A stretch of 64,000 bases of DNA from Cognataquiflexum gelatinilyticum (GCF_024813435.1 NZ_JANAEZ010000001.1:434001-498000), one strand, 5' to 3'. Positions 35,160-45,168 are shown, numbered from the stretch's first letter. The notes: generated by a model not told the origin, from the sequence alone. Translations and numbers: made by a program.

Positions 35160-37583
35160 TCAATTTTTAAATAGGGTGCAAAAAAGAGGATTTGAAAAAT
35201 TCTCTTCAGATTTAATAGAAACATCAACATATTCTCCGTTAGCCCATTTTTTGATCAGATTGTCATAATATTTACTCCCGGGATTTCCAGATTGGCCACC
35301 GGGATATATCCCAAATGCACTTCCTCCCTTTCCCATTTCTACTATCATCCTCCAACTTGCTCCATGCCTTTCACTTGTAGCATTCAAAATCCCGGCTCCT
35401 CCACCTGTATAGACATTGGTATGACTGAATGATCTGAAATTGGGAACAAGGTGCAAAATCGAAGTCTTCTTATAATTTGCCCATGTGTAATCTTTTTCAG
35501 CTTTTTCTATCTCTTTTATTTTTTCTACCATTTCATAAAAAGAGGATCTCAGCAATGATCTTGCAGTTTCTCTTTCAGGCGTTTCGGGATTATTAAAAAT
35601 CTCATTTTCTGGCTCATTCAACAGTAATTTTGTTGTTTGATATTTGTTGGGCAATACAATTGGAATACCATCTGTTTTCAATTTGGACCATATTCCCTGA
35701 TAGAGATTTTCCCACCAAACCTGAAACAATGTAGGTTCCTCTTGATTGGGGAAAGCGTTGAAATTCCATTTTTTTAACTGGTTAAGATATTTTGTTCCAA
35801 ATTCGTCCATCTGAGTTAAATCAGTGGAATCCAACAAACCAAGCATAACCGGAAGGGCTTCGCTCGCATGAAGATGAAAATTATCAAATTGGAGGGCCAT
35901 CATATCTTTTGAAGTAATTTGATTCATTTCCTTCAAACGATCATTCAACCGCCTATTTCGATAATGCTCAAAACTATGGTCAAAAGTATAATAAGGGTAA
36001 GAGGGATCTACCGGATGCTGATTGGCAGAAGATACAAATCCACGAACCGGATTCAGCGTAGATGGGTTGTGCTCATTAGGTATAAAACCCTGCCATTCAA
36101 AATCAGGATTTTTACCATCCATCAAAAACTTCCCCTGTCCTTCCCATTTCAATGGAAACCGTCCCTGAACTTTCATTGCGATGTCACCGTCTTTTGATGC
36201 AAAAACAAAGTTTTGGGCAGGTGAGGTATAATGGTTTAGAGCCTCTATGTAGTCACCATGGTTTTTTCCTTTATTGAGCAAAAGGAAGGTTTTTTGCTCG
36301 TTTGACTCAAGATGTGCAGTCCATTTGAGTGAAAAATTAACATCCTTCCTATCAGATCTAAAATTCTTATCATAGACCACCGGACCATGATGGGTATATA
36401 CCACAGTATCCAAAAACGAACTTTGCCCTTTGACTTTTATTTCCTCTACACGAAATGTACTTTTTACCCAAACTTCATCATATAAGTACTCTTCTCTTCT
36501 TTCATCTTTGAATTGGATGGCATACCAATCTCTCGTATCCCTAGTGGCATTGGTAACTCCCCAAGCAATGTTCTCATTAAATCCTGAAATAATCCCCAAA
36601 GCCCCTGGAAGGGTGGCACCTTTTACACTCTGTGCAGGTGTTGAAAGCTGCATCACGTACCAAAGCGATGGCAAGTTCAAACTTAGATGCGGATCATTTG
36701 CCAAAATAGGATTTCCACTTTTTGTTTTTGAACCGGAAACCGCCCAATTGTTGGAGCCTATTCCCTCAACAGGTTGGGGCAATGTATTGACAAAAACATC
36801 TTCATCAGGATACCTTTTGTCCACAGGTTTTTTAATTTCCAATGGTACAAAATCCCAAATCCTCTCCGCCTCTATGACCGGATCATTTTCTTCTGGAAAA
36901 TCAGGATAAAGCTTATCCAGCATTTCCTGTCCAATTTGATTTCTTAAATTGGTATATTCCAAATCCCTATCCCCTACCAACATGTCTGCCATGTATTTTA
37001 AAAGCAGCAGAGATTTGTAGGCGCTCCACATTTCAGGTTTGTAATCAAGAATTTTATATTCAATGGGTAACTCTCCTGCACTCAGACTTTCTATGTACTG
37101 ATTTACCCCATCTGCATATGCCTCTAATAATTCATAAGTATCAGGATGTTCTTTTTGAATAAATTGAAGTGAATTTTCTGCGGCAAATGCAAGTCCTTTT
37201 CTTCGGGTCATTCGATCCAATTCAATGGCTATTGGCCCTACTATCTCCGAAATCCTTCCTGCTGCTGCCATGGTTTGGAACTCCATCTCCCACAGTCTGT
37301 GCTTGGCCGTAATGAAACCTTGAACCCTATACAAATCTTTGTCATTTTCTGCAAAAACATGAGGAATTAGATTTTCATCGTAAATTACCTTAACAGGTTT
37401 GCTAAGGTTATTTAGATCTAGCTCATCCTCAAAATCCATATCCTCACTATAAGAATTTTGCCAAAATCCATGGTTAGGGTCAAGCAGTTTTCCGATAGGA
37501 GGAATAGTCCCAAATTGCATGGAAAGGGAAATCCCCAACCCCATTGTGATTAAGAAAACAAGGATGAAGCCTAGATATCTCAT
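35160..37583 (-). CDS. Penicillin acylase family protein (Ntn hydrolase)
   Basis: An 807-residue periplasmic N-terminal-nucleophile amidase. The N-terminal hydrophobic stretch (1-22) is a signal or anchor. The alpha chain has VIYDENLIPHVFAENDKDLY. The autoproteolysis site is Gly276-Ser277 in GIGSNNWAVSG; Ser277 becomes the nucleophile of the beta chain. The beta chain shows ANDPHLSLNLPSLWY and WGVTNATRDTRDWY. Relatives hydrolyse acyl-homoserine lactones, penicillins or other N-acyl compounds; the native substrate cannot be told. The gene is followed closely by a small membrane protein gene. Confidence 0.93.
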   Translation of the reverse strand: MRYLGFILVFLITMGLGISLSMQFGTIPPIGKLLDPNHGFWQNSYSEDMDFEDELDLNNLSKPVKVIYDENLIPHVFAENDKDLYRVQGFITAKHRLWEMEFQTMAAAGRISEIVGPIAIELDRMTRRKGLAFAAENSLQFIQKEHPDTYELLEAYADGVNQYIESLSAGELPIEYKILDYKPEMWSAYKSLLLLKYMADMLVGDRDLEYTNLRNQIGQEMLDKLYPDFPEENDPVIEAERIWDFVPLEIKKPVDKRYPDEDVFVNTLPQPVEGIGSNNWAVSGSKTKSGNPILANDPHLSLNLPSLWYVMQLSTPAQSVKGATLPGALGIISGFNENIAWGVTNATRDTRDWYAIQFKDERREEYLYDEVWVKSTFRVEEIKVKGQSSFLDTVVYTHHGPVVYDKNFRSDRKDVNFSLKWTAHLESNEQKTFLLLNKGKNHGDYIEALNHYTSPAQNFVFASKDGDIAMKVQGRFPLKWEGQGKFLMDGKNPDFEWQGFIPNEHNPSTLNPVRGFVSSANQHPVDPSYPYYTFDHSFEHYRNRRLNDRLKEMNQITSKDMMALQFDNFHLHASEALPVMLGLLDSTDLTQMDEFGTKYLNQLKKWNFNAFPNQEEPTLFQVWWENLYQGIWSKLKTDGIPIVLPNKYQTTKLLLNEPENEIFNNPETPERETARSLLRSSFYEMVEKIKEIEKAEKDYTWANYKKTSILHLVPNFRSFSHTNVYTGGGAGILNATSERHGASWRMIVEMGKGGSAFGIYPGGQSGNPGSKYYDNLIKKWANGEYVDVSIKSEENFSNPLFCTLFKN

Positions 37584-37660
37584 ATAGAAATCTTTATGTA
37601 GGAAATTCTGAAATAAATCATTTGATGAATTTTGATAAAAAAAATGAATTCAAAAAAACA

Positions 37661-37699
37661 AAAAAAGACCCTGCCAAAAAATTTTGTCAGGGTCTTTTT
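37661..37699 (-). terminator. Intrinsic terminator after the DUF2911 gene
   Basis: A 12-bp stem AAAAAGACCCTG (37662-37673) with 37688-37699 and an inner A/T extension; on the minus strand it ends in a T-run. It separates the DUF2911 gene from the penicillin acylase gene. Confidence 0.85.
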
Positions 37700-37710
37700 C
37701 AAAATCTATA

Positions 37711-38286
37711 TTATTGGATGGCAATAGGCAGTTTTAGCTTTTCCCATTTTACTACTATACCGGGAGTCTCAATGGCTATTGATAACTGCTCTTGGCTTTC
37801 TTCAACCCATTCAGGAGTAGATTCCACACGAAGCACATCATTTTCTTCCTTGTATTGAAAATGCCCATGCTCAAGGTTCCATTCGGAATTGAAAATTACT
37901 GTCCAAGCACCGGAAGCTTTTGGAATGGTAAACAAAGAATACCTTCCTGCTTTCAATGGTTGTCCTTCTACTGTCACATCAGTACTGAAATCCACATAAG
38001 TAGCCTCATTAGCCCCTGTTCTCCAAACTTCATTATATGGCACCAAATCTCCCCAAACAACCCTTCCCTTGATAGAAGGTGCGCCATATTGAATCATTAA
38101 TTTAGAGGCTCCAACATTGCCTTCGAGGGTTCTTAAAGGACTTGGTCTTTCTTCAGAAGCCGGTTTTTCTTCAGTTGCGACTTCTTCAGTTGCGGTAGTC
38201 TCTGTGCTTTTTTCAGCTCCACAACCTGCAAAAAACAAGGTTGTAGCCGTAAAAACAGCAAGGGTGAACAAGTTTGATTTTTTCAT
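37711..38286 (-). CDS. DUF2911 domain lipoprotein
   Basis: A 191-residue lipoprotein: signal 1-21 with lipobox FFAGC (Cys22), a Glu/Thr-rich linker (about 24-48) and a DUF2911 domain (about 50-188). The domain contains IQYGAPSIKGRVVWG, VPYNEVWRTGANEAT, LKAGRYSLFTIP and WTVIFNSEWNLEHG. The domain is widespread in Bacteroidota and its function is unknown. The single gene ends in a strong terminator. Confidence 0.92.
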   Translation of the reverse strand: MKKSNLFTLAVFTATTLFFAGCGAEKSTETTATEEVATEEKPASEERPSPLRTLEGNVGASKLMIQYGAPSIKGRVVWGDLVPYNEVWRTGANEATYVDFSTDVTVEGQPLKAGRYSLFTIPKASGAWTVIFNSEWNLEHGHFQYKEENDVLRVESTPEWVEESQEQLSIAIETPGIVVKWEKLKLPIAIQ

Positions 38287-38336
38287 AAAGTTGTAGTTTT
38301 ACGCTTCGAAGATAATTATTTTTTTTTCAACAAACC

Positions 38337-38344
38337 CAAATCTA
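38337..38344 (-). promoter_or_regulatory. Possible -7 box of the DUF2911 gene
   Basis: On the minus strand TAGATTTG fits TAnnTTTG exactly, about 50 bases before the ATG at 38286. No clear -33 element. Confidence 0.38.
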
Positions 38345-38508
38345 AATCCATATCCTACTTTTCATAGTGCTTAATGAAAGAGTAATTTGGCAACAGTTGA
38401 TTAAAAAAGAACCTCATATCTTCAAAAAAATATCTAAGTATAAAAAAAGGCTTTTTATTTTCTCTACCTGTGATTAATTTCCTGAATTATTCCAAACCCC
38501 AAACTTCC

Positions 38509-39855
38509 ATGACAACAAGAAAATACAGATATTACACTCTCAGCACTTTTTTATCAATTCTTATTCTGCTTTCGTTTTCTTGCAACCAAGAAATAAATGA
38601 CAAAGCAACCATTGAAAATCCTTTTTCAGGACCGAGCCCATGGCCAGAAATCCGGAAAGAAAGAATTCAGAAATTGTTACCTGAGGCTATGAAAACTGCA
38701 GGCACAGACGCATGGATAATTCTCTGCAGGGAAAATAACAATGACCCTATTGCCCACCATATCGGTGGAGAAAATGCTGGAGGACAGGCTTTATTTTTGT
38801 TTTATCTTGAAGGGGAAAACGTAAAATCAGTTGTGTTTTGCCCAATAGGTGAAGCTACAGCATTGGCGGATTTGAAGATCCATGATGAAGTGATCCCTGT
38901 CCAAAGGGGCAATTCATCCATTTCTGATGCATCAGAATATATAAAGGCAAAACAATTTAAAAAAATCGCCATCAACAGTTCTTTTGAAAATGAGTTGGCT
39001 GACGGATTGAGCTTCAGCCAAAGAAAAACTTTAGAAGAATCTTTGGGTCCCGAAACCGGAAAGTTGGTGTCCGCAGATGACCTGATATATGAATGGCTTT
39101 CTGTTAAGCTTCCTGCAGAAGTGGAAATTATGACCCAAGCAGCAATCTTGACTTCAAAGTGGCAATATGAAGCTTATGCAAGTGTCATTCCGGGTAAAAG
39201 TACCGATGCCGATATTGCCAAATTTCTGAAGAAAAAAATGGAAGAATATGGCGTCAAAGACGGGTGGTCACCTGACCAAAATCCAAATGTCAATTCAGGA
39301 CCAGACCGTGGTCACTCCCACTCTATTGACAAAGTGATCATGCCAGGAGATGTGATCCAAACTGATTTTGGCATTCGGGTGTATGATATGTGGGTTTCGG
39401 ACATCCAAAGGTTCGCCTATGTACTGAGGGAAGGGGAAACAAAGGCCCCGGATTCTGTACAGTTTTATTTTGAATCTTCTATTGGCGGAAATAGAATTGC
39501 ACTTGAAGCCATGAGACCAGGTGTCTTGGGATATCAAGTCGATAAAGCACAGAGAGACTGGATGGCAGAACGCGGTTCAGAACCGGTCATGTGGAGCACC
39601 GGTCATTCGGTTGGGTATGTCGCCCACGATATTGGACCAAATCTCGGAGGTGGACTTCTTCCTGATCCCACAGTGAGACCCGCTGCGATGAAGCCATTGA
39701 AAGAGGGTATGTTATTCGCTTTTGATGGCTTTCACGCTTGGAAACTTCCTGAAACAGGAACCAAAACCATGTCAGTAGAAGAAACTGCAGTGGTAACCAA
39801 GGATGGGGCGAGGTATTTAATGGAGCCGCAAAGTGAGCTTATTCTTATCAAATAA
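38509..39855 (+). CDS. M24 family metallopeptidase (Xaa-Pro aminopeptidase type), lipoprotein
   Basis: A 448-residue creatinase-fold peptidase with its own lipoprotein signal: hydrophobic 11-24 and Cys25 in SFSC. An N-terminal creatinase domain precedes the pita-bread domain with metal ligands in DFGIRVYDMWVSDIQRF, STGHSVGYVAHDIGP and VEETAVV. It probably removes N-terminal residues before proline in the periplasm or at the surface, rather than in the cytoplasm as in E. coli PepP. I chose ATG 38509; the longer frame starts at a GTG 13 codons upstream and would bury the signal peptide. Confidence 0.9.
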   Translation: MTTRKYRYYTLSTFLSILILLSFSCNQEINDKATIENPFSGPSPWPEIRKERIQKLLPEAMKTAGTDAWIILCRENNNDPIAHHIGGENAGGQALFLFYLEGENVKSVVFCPIGEATALADLKIHDEVIPVQRGNSSISDASEYIKAKQFKKIAINSSFENELADGLSFSQRKTLEESLGPETGKLVSADDLIYEWLSVKLPAEVEIMTQAAILTSKWQYEAYASVIPGKSTDADIAKFLKKKMEEYGVKDGWSPDQNPNVNSGPDRGHSHSIDKVIMPGDVIQTDFGIRVYDMWVSDIQRFAYVLREGETKAPDSVQFYFESSIGGNRIALEAMRPGVLGYQVDKAQRDWMAERGSEPVMWSTGHSVGYVAHDIGPNLGGGLLPDPTVRPAAMKPLKEGMLFAFDGFHAWKLPETGTKTMSVEETAVVTKDGARYLMEPQSELILIK

Positions 39856-39921
39856 TTTAAAGGGGGAAATCAAAAAAAGGATTGGTGTTCAGTTCCTTAA
39901 TTTGATTCCCCCCTATATTCA

Positions 39922-39953
39922 TTTGCAACAGGATTGAATTACCGTTATTTTCG
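39922..39953 (+). promoter_or_regulatory. Probable promoter of the EEP-family gene
   Basis: TTTG at 39922-39925, 20 bases, TATTTTCG at 39946-39953 (one mismatch to TAnnTTTG). Predicted start near 39960, giving a very short leader before ATG 39973. Confidence 0.5.
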
Positions 39954-39972
39954 CCAAAAATAGCTTTAGCCA

Positions 39973-41049
39973 ATGATAAGATTTCTTACTTCCTTCTTTT
40001 TTTTGGTTTCCTTGGCTTTGTTTTTTAGTGTTTATATTTCCCCTGAATATTTTCCTTATGTTGGACTTGCTACCCTAACCATCCCACTACTCCTTGTCAT
40101 CAACGGATTTCTTTTTATTGCTTTGGTTTTGGCTAAAAGGAAATTGGCACTTCTTCCTTTGATTGCTCTGGTGATTGGTTGGAAGTTTGTCGGAGTCACT
40201 TTTCAATTAAGAACTCAGCCCGAAGTGGAAAATGGGCTATCGGTATTGAGTTACAATGTCCACATGTTCAGCTACAATAAAAATGGGGACCTTAAGAACA
40301 GCACTTCCAAAAATTTGATCCAATGGCTCAAAGAAAATCCAGCCGATATCAAGTGCTTTCAGGAGTTTTACCAAGACCCCACTACGCCGTCCAGGAATTC
40401 CATTAAGCAACTTGGAAAAGAAACCGGCTACCACCATTTTTATCAAGTCATTCAGGGCAATCCAAAGTCAAGTACATTTGGCATGGCGATATTTAGCAAA
40501 TACCCAATCATCAATGAAGGGATTGTTTTGGATTCCCGAAGTACGAATGGAATAATTTTCGCAGATATCAAAGTCGAAAAAGATACGATCAGAATCTATA
40601 ATGCACATCTTGAATCCATGAATATCCCTTCTGCGGAGCTCTCAGATTTTGATGGAATCAAAGAAAATTACAGACAAACGCTCAGAAAACTTAAACGGGG
40701 ACAGGTGGCAAGGGCTTCACAATTGGAAATTCTTATGGAACACATGGAAAACAGTCCCTATGCCAATATCTTGGTCGGGGATTTCAATGATGTTCCTTAT
40801 AGCTATACCTATTTCACACTCCGAAACATCATGAACAACGGCTTTGAGAAAGCAGGAAAAGGATTTGGATTTACTTACAATAAGGTTCTTTTCTTTTTGA
40901 GGATTGATAATGTCTTTTTTGACAAAGCATTGAAAATTTTAGATTTCAAAACTCACTCTGAGGTCGATTATTCGGATCATTATCCTGTTTCTGCAGTTTT
41001 TTCCTTAAACAAACCCATCAAGAAGACCAAAGCGGAGTTTGAAGAATAA
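39973..41049 (+). CDS. Endonuclease/exonuclease/phosphatase family membrane protein
   Basis: A 358-residue protein with two or three N-terminal membrane helices (about 3-70) and an EEP hydrolase domain (about 90-345). Motifs: LSYNVHMFS, DIKCFQEF, IYNAHLES, LVGDFNDVPYS and the terminal SDHYPVSAVF with the catalytic His. Such proteins cleave phosphodiester or phosphate esters; the catalytic domain is likely outside the cytoplasm. Substrate unknown. It converges with the exporter gene with a 7-base gap. Confidence 0.9.
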   Translation: MIRFLTSFFFLVSLALFFSVYISPEYFPYVGLATLTIPLLLVINGFLFIALVLAKRKLALLPLIALVIGWKFVGVTFQLRTQPEVENGLSVLSYNVHMFSYNKNGDLKNSTSKNLIQWLKENPADIKCFQEFYQDPTTPSRNSIKQLGKETGYHHFYQVIQGNPKSSTFGMAIFSKYPIINEGIVLDSRSTNGIIFADIKVEKDTIRIYNAHLESMNIPSAELSDFDGIKENYRQTLRKLKRGQVARASQLEILMEHMENSPYANILVGDFNDVPYSYTYFTLRNIMNNGFEKAGKGFGFTYNKVLFFLRIDNVFFDKALKILDFKTHSEVDYSDHYPVSAVFSLNKPIKKTKAEFEE

Positions 41050-41056
41050 TGTTCGG

Positions 41057-43303
41057 TTAAGGTTCTTTTTTTAGTAAAATCAATAAAACAGGAAGCAGGA
41101 TCAAATCAGCAATCAAAGCAAAAAACAAAGCCATTCCGATCAATAAACCTGAATAAAAAGTCACCCCAAACTGGCTTAAAGTCAATATAGAGAAGCCCGA
41201 AACCAAAATCAGGGTAGTAAGTATGATTGCTTTTCCGGTTTCCAAATATGTCCTTTTGATGGCATATAGCCATGATTTCCCTTTGCTAAGTTCCATTTTA
41301 AGCTTTGCCATAAAATGAATGGTATCATCTACCGCAATGCCAAATGCCACTGTAAAAATGATTGCCGTGGTTAGTTTTAATTGAATCCCAAATACAAACA
41401 TTAACCCACATACCCAAAGCAGAGGAATAACATTTGGAATCAGTGAAATCACTGCTATTTTCCATGACCTAAACAAAAATCCTACAATCAAAGCCACGAT
41501 TAAAAATGCAAACCCAAGTCCTTTTGCCATTTGGGCAGTCACACTTTCATGACTGATATCGATCAGATGGGATGTTCCGGTAATCCGGACCAAAAGTAAA
41601 TCAGGATTGATTTCTTCTTCTAAAAACTTTGAAAGTTTGGCTTTCATAGCTGAAGATTCAAGACTCCCCATATCTTCTGTCCTGCCGGAAAGTCTCCCGG
41701 ATTTGAAATCTGAAGTCAAAACCCTGACAGGCGATTCTTCAACGGCCTTCCCCAAATAGGGTTCAATCCGACGAACCTGCCCAATAGTTGGCGTAGCAAA
41801 CGCCTTTTCACTTCCACTGTTCAATGCCTTATTCAGACTTTTGGCCAAAGTCAAAGGTGAAACAACTGCTGATGCGCCAAATGCTTCCTTTATAAAACTC
41901 TCTAACTTTTCCTGCTCTTTCAAAACTTCATATTGCATCAAATCCTTTGCCTTTGGCCCTGCTGACAAGGAAAATTCCAAAGGCTTAGATCCGCCAAATT
42001 CCTGATCAAAAAAACGGAACTCATTTATAAGAGAATTATTTTCCGGTAAATCATCCAAAATATATCCATTGACTTGCAGCTTGGACAGGCCATAAGCAGA
42101 AATCAAAGTGATCAGAACAAAAACCCAAACGATAGATTTGGTGTGGGCTAAGGTCCATAAAAAAGCGAGCCTCATTCCCTTTCGCCACATCACAGAAAAT
42201 GAATCATTTTCCGAAACTTTGAATGGAGTCAATAGGTACAACATTCCCGGCGCTATCATTACAACTGCCAAAAACATCAACATTACCCCAAGACCTGTAA
42301 ATAATCCAAAAAACTTTAAGCTGTGGATATTGGTAAAAAAGAGCGAAACAAAGCCCAAAGAAGTAGTAATACATGTCAAAAATACAGCGGTTACTAATTC
42401 TGAAAATGAGATCCTGATAGCCTCATCTTTGGGATGTCCATTTCTGATCTGTGTTAGGTAATGGTTGAAAAAGTGGATCAATGCGGCCAATCCAACTACA
42501 GAAAGTATCGTAGGCTGCATCACCGACATCACATCCAAGGGTTTATTAAAATATAGGGACAAGGATATCGTCCACAAAATCCCGAGGGCTAGGACAGTCA
42601 GCGGCACCAAAACACCCCACCAAGTCCTGAATATGATTATGAGTAAGCATACAATTAAAATAAGCGAAATTCCCAAAAAGAAAGTAAATTCCTCCTGAAG
42701 CAAATTCACAAATTCTCCTTGGGCACGTATTTTCCCTGCCAAGTGATATTCATTGATCCCTGAGTTGGCGACAAGATTTTTTATCTCTTGATACAACTCA
42801 TCACCGTCCTCTTTACTGATCCTTTGCTTATTTTTCAATAGGATCAAAAGATAATTTCCATCCTTACTGATCAGCCCTTTCTGATATTGCAGCGAACCTA
42901 ATATTGTCTTCCTTGAATTTTGGAGACGCTCGGCGTTTTCCCAATCCAAAACTTTCCGATACCTAATTCCAAAGGGATTTACAATTGGTTCCTCCAAGTC
43001 AAGCAGGGAGATTGTCCTTTCCACTTTTTCTAATTTTTTGAGACTTTTGTTCAAAGAATTTGCCGCAGACAAAAAAACCGAATCAAAGACTTCGGTATTG
43101 CCGCCAAGTGCTATGAGAAGGTAATCATTGTCATTTTCAAACTTGCCTCTAAAATCCTGATAGAAGAGAAGCTCCTCATCTTCCTGGGGAAAAAAACTTT
43201 CGAAATCATAATCAAAAACAACGCTTGGCCTAAAAATCAAAATTACCAAAGTCATCAGCAATGCCATTCCCAAGGACCAAAACGAATTCTTTTTAGTAAA
43301 CAT
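41057..43303 (-). CDS. RND/MMPL family transporter
   Basis: A 748-residue membrane protein with the internal duplication of the RND superfamily: each half has one helix, a large periplasmic loop and five clustered helices. Recognisable parts are VFDYDFESFFPQEDEELLFY in the first loop, MQPTILSVVGLAALIHFFNH and AFGIAVDDTIHFMAKLKMEL with the conserved intramembrane Asp pair. Members export lipids, hopanoids or hydrophobic compounds. No adaptor or outer-membrane partner is adjacent. Start ATG 43303; a GTG 16 codons upstream is less likely. Confidence 0.9.
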   Translation of the reverse strand: MFTKKNSFWSLGMALLMTLVILIFRPSVVFDYDFESFFPQEDEELLFYQDFRGKFENDNDYLLIALGGNTEVFDSVFLSAANSLNKSLKKLEKVERTISLLDLEEPIVNPFGIRYRKVLDWENAERLQNSRKTILGSLQYQKGLISKDGNYLLILLKNKQRISKEDGDELYQEIKNLVANSGINEYHLAGKIRAQGEFVNLLQEEFTFFLGISLILIVCLLIIIFRTWWGVLVPLTVLALGILWTISLSLYFNKPLDVMSVMQPTILSVVGLAALIHFFNHYLTQIRNGHPKDEAIRISFSELVTAVFLTCITTSLGFVSLFFTNIHSLKFFGLFTGLGVMLMFLAVVMIAPGMLYLLTPFKVSENDSFSVMWRKGMRLAFLWTLAHTKSIVWVFVLITLISAYGLSKLQVNGYILDDLPENNSLINEFRFFDQEFGGSKPLEFSLSAGPKAKDLMQYEVLKEQEKLESFIKEAFGASAVVSPLTLAKSLNKALNSGSEKAFATPTIGQVRRIEPYLGKAVEESPVRVLTSDFKSGRLSGRTEDMGSLESSAMKAKLSKFLEEEINPDLLLVRITGTSHLIDISHESVTAQMAKGLGFAFLIVALIVGFLFRSWKIAVISLIPNVIPLLWVCGLMFVFGIQLKLTTAIIFTVAFGIAVDDTIHFMAKLKMELSKGKSWLYAIKRTYLETGKAIILTTLILVSGFSILTLSQFGVTFYSGLLIGMALFFALIADLILLPVLLILLKKEP

Positions 43304-43370
43304 ATTTGAAATGAAATATACAGGTAAGGCTTGGTTTTGTTTACAAATCACAGGAAAGTAAAGTTTCCCA

Positions 43371-43400
43371 CAAAACTATTTTGTCAAAAAATAGAACACA
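43371..43400 (-). promoter_or_regulatory. Probable promoter of the RND/MMPL gene
   Basis: On the minus strand TGTG (43400-43397), 18 bases, TAGTTTTG (43378-43371). The -7 box is exact and the -33 box has one mismatch. It predicts a start near 43364, about 60 bases before ATG 43303. Confidence 0.48.
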
Positions 43401-43524
43401 TACTGATTATAAAGTAAAAATTAGAGAACCAAAAAATTTCTCTTTCAGCAATAAAAGCAAAATCCTGCTTTCCTATTTTTACTTATCTTCCTATCTTGCT
43501 CCCTAGAAATTCTCCTCCCTGACT

Positions 43525-44319
43525 ATGAAGCAATACCATGATTTGATGCGGCACATTTTGGATAACGGTGTCAAAAAAACAGACCGAACAGGCACAGGAA
43601 CAATAAGTGTTTTTGGCTATCAAATGCGCTTTAATCTTGCGGATGGATTCCCTGTAGTCACTACCAAAAAACTTCACCTCCGATCCATTATCATCGAGTT
43701 GCTGTGGTTTCTAAATGGTGACAGCAATATCAAATACCTAAACGATAACAAAGTAAGTATTTGGGATGAATGGGCAGATGAAAACGGGGATCTTGGTCCT
43801 GTTTACGGCTATCAGTGGAGACATTGGCCGGATGGCAAAGGTGGAGAAATAGATCAGATCAAGAATTTGATACATCAAATAAAAACCAAACCTGATAGCA
43901 GAAGGCATATTGTAAGCGCTTGGAATGTGGCAGATGTTGACCACATGGCACTTCCTCCCTGCCATACATTATTCCAATTCTATGTAGCAGATGGCAAACT
44001 ATCATGCCAACTCTACCAAAGAAGTGCGGATGTGTTTTTGGGAGTTCCATTTAATATTTCCTCATATGCCCTATTTACTTTGATGGTTGCACAGGTATGC
44101 GACCTTGAGCCGGGTGAATTTGTCCACACTTTTGGGGATGCACACCTTTACAGCAATCACATCGAACAAGCAAATCTCCAACTCAGCAGGGATTTGAGAC
44201 CCCTACCCACAATGAAAATCAATCCGAGTGTGAAAGATATTTTCGCTTTTAAATATGAAGATTTTGAACTGCTGAATTACGATCCGCATCCACATATCAA
44301 GGCAGCTGTAGCGATCTGA
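43525..44319 (+). CDS. thyA: Thymidylate synthase
   Basis: A 264-residue enzyme, the same length as E. coli ThyA, that methylates dUMP to dTMP with methylenetetrahydrofolate. It has DRTGTGTISVFGYQMRF, the catalytic Cys in LPPCHTLFQFYV, QLYQRSADVFLGVPFNI and HTFGDAHLYSNH. It faces a PabC-like gene across a 18-base gap; both relate to folate metabolism. dfrA is not adjacent in the window. Confidence 0.98.
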   Translation: MKQYHDLMRHILDNGVKKTDRTGTGTISVFGYQMRFNLADGFPVVTTKKLHLRSIIIELLWFLNGDSNIKYLNDNKVSIWDEWADENGDLGPVYGYQWRHWPDGKGGEIDQIKNLIHQIKTKPDSRRHIVSAWNVADVDHMALPPCHTLFQFYVADGKLSCQLYQRSADVFLGVPFNISSYALFTLMVAQVCDLEPGEFVHTFGDAHLYSNHIEQANLQLSRDLRPLPTMKINPSVKDIFAFKYEDFELLNYDPHPHIKAAVAI

Positions 44320-44337
44320 TTGTTTTATTGGATTGTA

Positions 44338-45168
44338 TTAGTCCTCAAAAATCGAGGCTAAATACTCATTCCTTTGGCTATCAAAGACTTTATCATCGAT
44401 GGACTTTATATAGCTTATTCCTGTCACATTACTTGTAAAAACCTGATCTGCCAGGAATAACTCTTCCTTTCTGAATAATCCTTCCAAAATAGGAATATTG
44501 TTTTCTCTTAGATAAGAAATAATCATCCTTCTTCCGACGCCTGCTATACAACCTGCATCCAAAGATGGCGTGAAGTATTGTCCGTTTTTAATCCAAAAAA
44601 TATTGGAAGATCCACCTTCACAAACAAATCCCTCTGAATTTTTCAAAATCACCTCATCTAATCCTTTGGATTTTCTTTCCAGATTGGCCATAACATAATG
44701 GATTGCACTTAAGGTTTTGCAATGGCTCCAAGGAGTCTTTTGGATAAATACATATTGACTTAAATAGGCTTTTTCTTTCTGTATTGGGGTGGGAAATAGA
44801 GACTGAACCTGAAGACTCTCAATGACATGGTTTTCCTCCGGTGTATACTTTCCCAATCCCGACCTGTAAACATTCCATCTTACCCTCAAGCTTTTTTTGT
44901 TACCCCAAATTTCATGAAGGAGATTTTCTATTTCATTGAGCCTTGAGAGTCCATCATTTTCGATGAAAAGGATCTTTAAACCTTCATTTAACCTTTCGAG
45001 GTGTTCATTTCCAAACCTGATTTTCCCATTAGAGTAAACCATTGTTTCAAAAAGTCCATCACCAAACAAAAAGCCTCTATTATGAAATTCTTCAGCGCCA
45101 TCAGCCCAAATCCCGTCATTGTGTTTATAAAGAAAAATTGTATCAAATCCGACCATACCACTGTTCAT
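44338..45168 (-). CDS. Class IV PLP aminotransferase, PabC-like
   Basis: A 276-residue fold-type IV PLP enzyme. It has NRGFLFGDGLFETMVYSNGK, HLERLNEG, RKSKGLDEVILKN (PLP lysine in this region) and EGFVCEGGSSNIFWIKNG, with IAGVGRRMIISYL as the phosphate-binding part. The family contains branched-chain aminotransferases and 4-amino-4-deoxychorismate lyase (PabC, folate synthesis). The short length and thyA as neighbour favour PabC, but pabA/pabB are not present here. Confidence 0.82.
   Translation of the reverse strand: MNSGMVGFDTIFLYKHNDGIWADGAEEFHNRGFLFGDGLFETMVYSNGKIRFGNEHLERLNEGLKILFIENDGLSRLNEIENLLHEIWGNKKSLRVRWNVYRSGLGKYTPEENHVIESLQVQSLFPTPIQKEKAYLSQYVFIQKTPWSHCKTLSAIHYVMANLERKSKGLDEVILKNSEGFVCEGGSSNIFWIKNGQYFTPSLDAGCIAGVGRRMIISYLRENNIPILEGLFRKEELFLADQVFTSNVTGISYIKSIDDKVFDSQRNEYLASIFED

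Noticed and set aside
39862..39913. Inverted repeat GGGGGAAATCAAA / TTTGATTCCCCCC after the M24 peptidase gene
   Set aside because: It has one mismatch, a long inner loop and no T-run, so I do not call it a terminator, though it may fold in RNA.
43304..43351. Longer N-terminus of the RND/MMPL protein from GTG 43351
   Set aside because: ATG 43303 places the first helix at the N-terminus as in the family, and the extension has no conserved feature.
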